Positions 5,198 through 5,271 of a stretch of DNA of 5,271 nt are shown piece by piece. The notes under the pieces were generated by a model that ran no database searches, was not told the origin of the DNA, and saw only the letters and a program-made list of their open reading frames with translations. Location of the stretch: NCBI GenBank assembly GCA_900766915.1, contig CAAFXE010000196.1, positions 1 through 5,271 on the forward strand, read 5' to 3'. The stretch is from Lachnospiraceae bacterium. Lineage in GTDB: Bacteria; Bacillota; Clostridia; Lachnospirales; Lachnospiraceae. The first letter of the stretch is position 1. The number at the start of each line of letters is the position of its first letter. The translations under genes and the position numbers were made by a program.

Positions 5198-5211
5198 GAT
5201 TCTATAGAATC
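5198..5211. promoter_or_regulatory. 14-bp perfect palindrome upstream of the propeller-protein ribosome site (possible operator)
   Basis: GATTCTATAGAATC is fully self-complementary and lies 20 bp upstream of the ATG at 5178, just before the AGGAGAG ribosome site. Its centre (TATAGA) could also serve as a -10 box, but no -35 lies 17 nt upstream. A dimeric repressor site is a reasonable guess; the partner is unknown. Confidence 0.4.
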
Positions 5212-5254
5212 GAAGAAAAAGAAGATAGGAATAAATTTTTCAAAAATCTTTTGT

Positions 5255-5271
5255 AGATCGGAAGAGCACAC
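5255..5271. other. Residual Illumina TruSeq adapter at contig end (artefact)
   Basis: The last 17 bases, AGATCGGAAGAGCACAC, are identical to the start of the standard Illumina TruSeq read-1 adapter. Read on the minus strand they encode the well-known contamination peptide MCSSDL (VCSSDL), fused in frame to the leader of the propeller gene. The genomic contig ends at or just before 5254. Confidence 0.96.

Noticed and set aside
5179..5271. N-terminal extension of the propeller protein beginning MCSSDLQ
   Set aside because: It starts inside adapter sequence and runs through the ribosome site and palindrome. The ATG at 5178 with AGGAGAG is the natural start.
1..5271. CRISPR array, tRNA, rRNA or riboswitch
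   Set aside because: No regularly spaced direct repeats, no cloverleaf with a CCA-type end and no ribosomal RNA sequence could be found by reading both strands.

Overview
This is a metagenome-style bacterial contig end in which every credible gene lies on the minus strand. The flanking DNA is AT-rich, while the stretch at about 315-2248 is visibly richer in G+C. Coding uses ordinary stops (TAA, TAG, TGA) and Shine-Dalgarno starts. The gene types (DUF234-type ATPase, HipA-like kinase, lone membrane-anchored propeller-like protein) would suit a low-to-moderate GC anaerobe such as a Firmicute or a spirochaete. No marker gene is present, so the lineage is left open.

Layout by position: (a) 1-169 is the first 56 codons of a HipA-like kinase gene cut by the contig edge, with a good RBS and an extended -10 promoter near 253-261. 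(b) 315-2248 is a complete 1,934-bp insertion sequence. It has perfect 17-bp terminal inverted repeats and an exact 8-bp target duplication (TAATATTT). It carries three minus-strand frames: a 73-aa accessory ORF, an 85-aa ORF and a 400-codon DDE transposase frame. The 85-aa and transposase frames overlap in a -1 relation with A-runs, which suggests a frameshifted fusion of about 500 aa. A terminator hairpin just inside the upstream end faces inward. (c) 2257-2616 is a gene-poor spacer with two clear stem-loops and one doubtful small ORF. (d) 2617-4059 encodes a 480-aa P-loop ATPase with a C-terminal PD-(D/E)XK-like (DUF234-type) domain. (e) 4210-5178 encodes a 322-aa membrane-anchored, probably beta-propeller protein of unknown function. 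(f) 5255-5271 is Illumina adapter sequence, not genomic DNA.

The host genes show no obvious joint pathway. The most interesting object is the insertion sequence: its three-frame layout, possible programmed frameshift and inward terminator do not match a common IS type that I can name with certainty. It sits just upstream of the HipA-like gene, in the same orientation, with its transposase stop abutting the terminal repeat. Readthrough into that gene is therefore possible.
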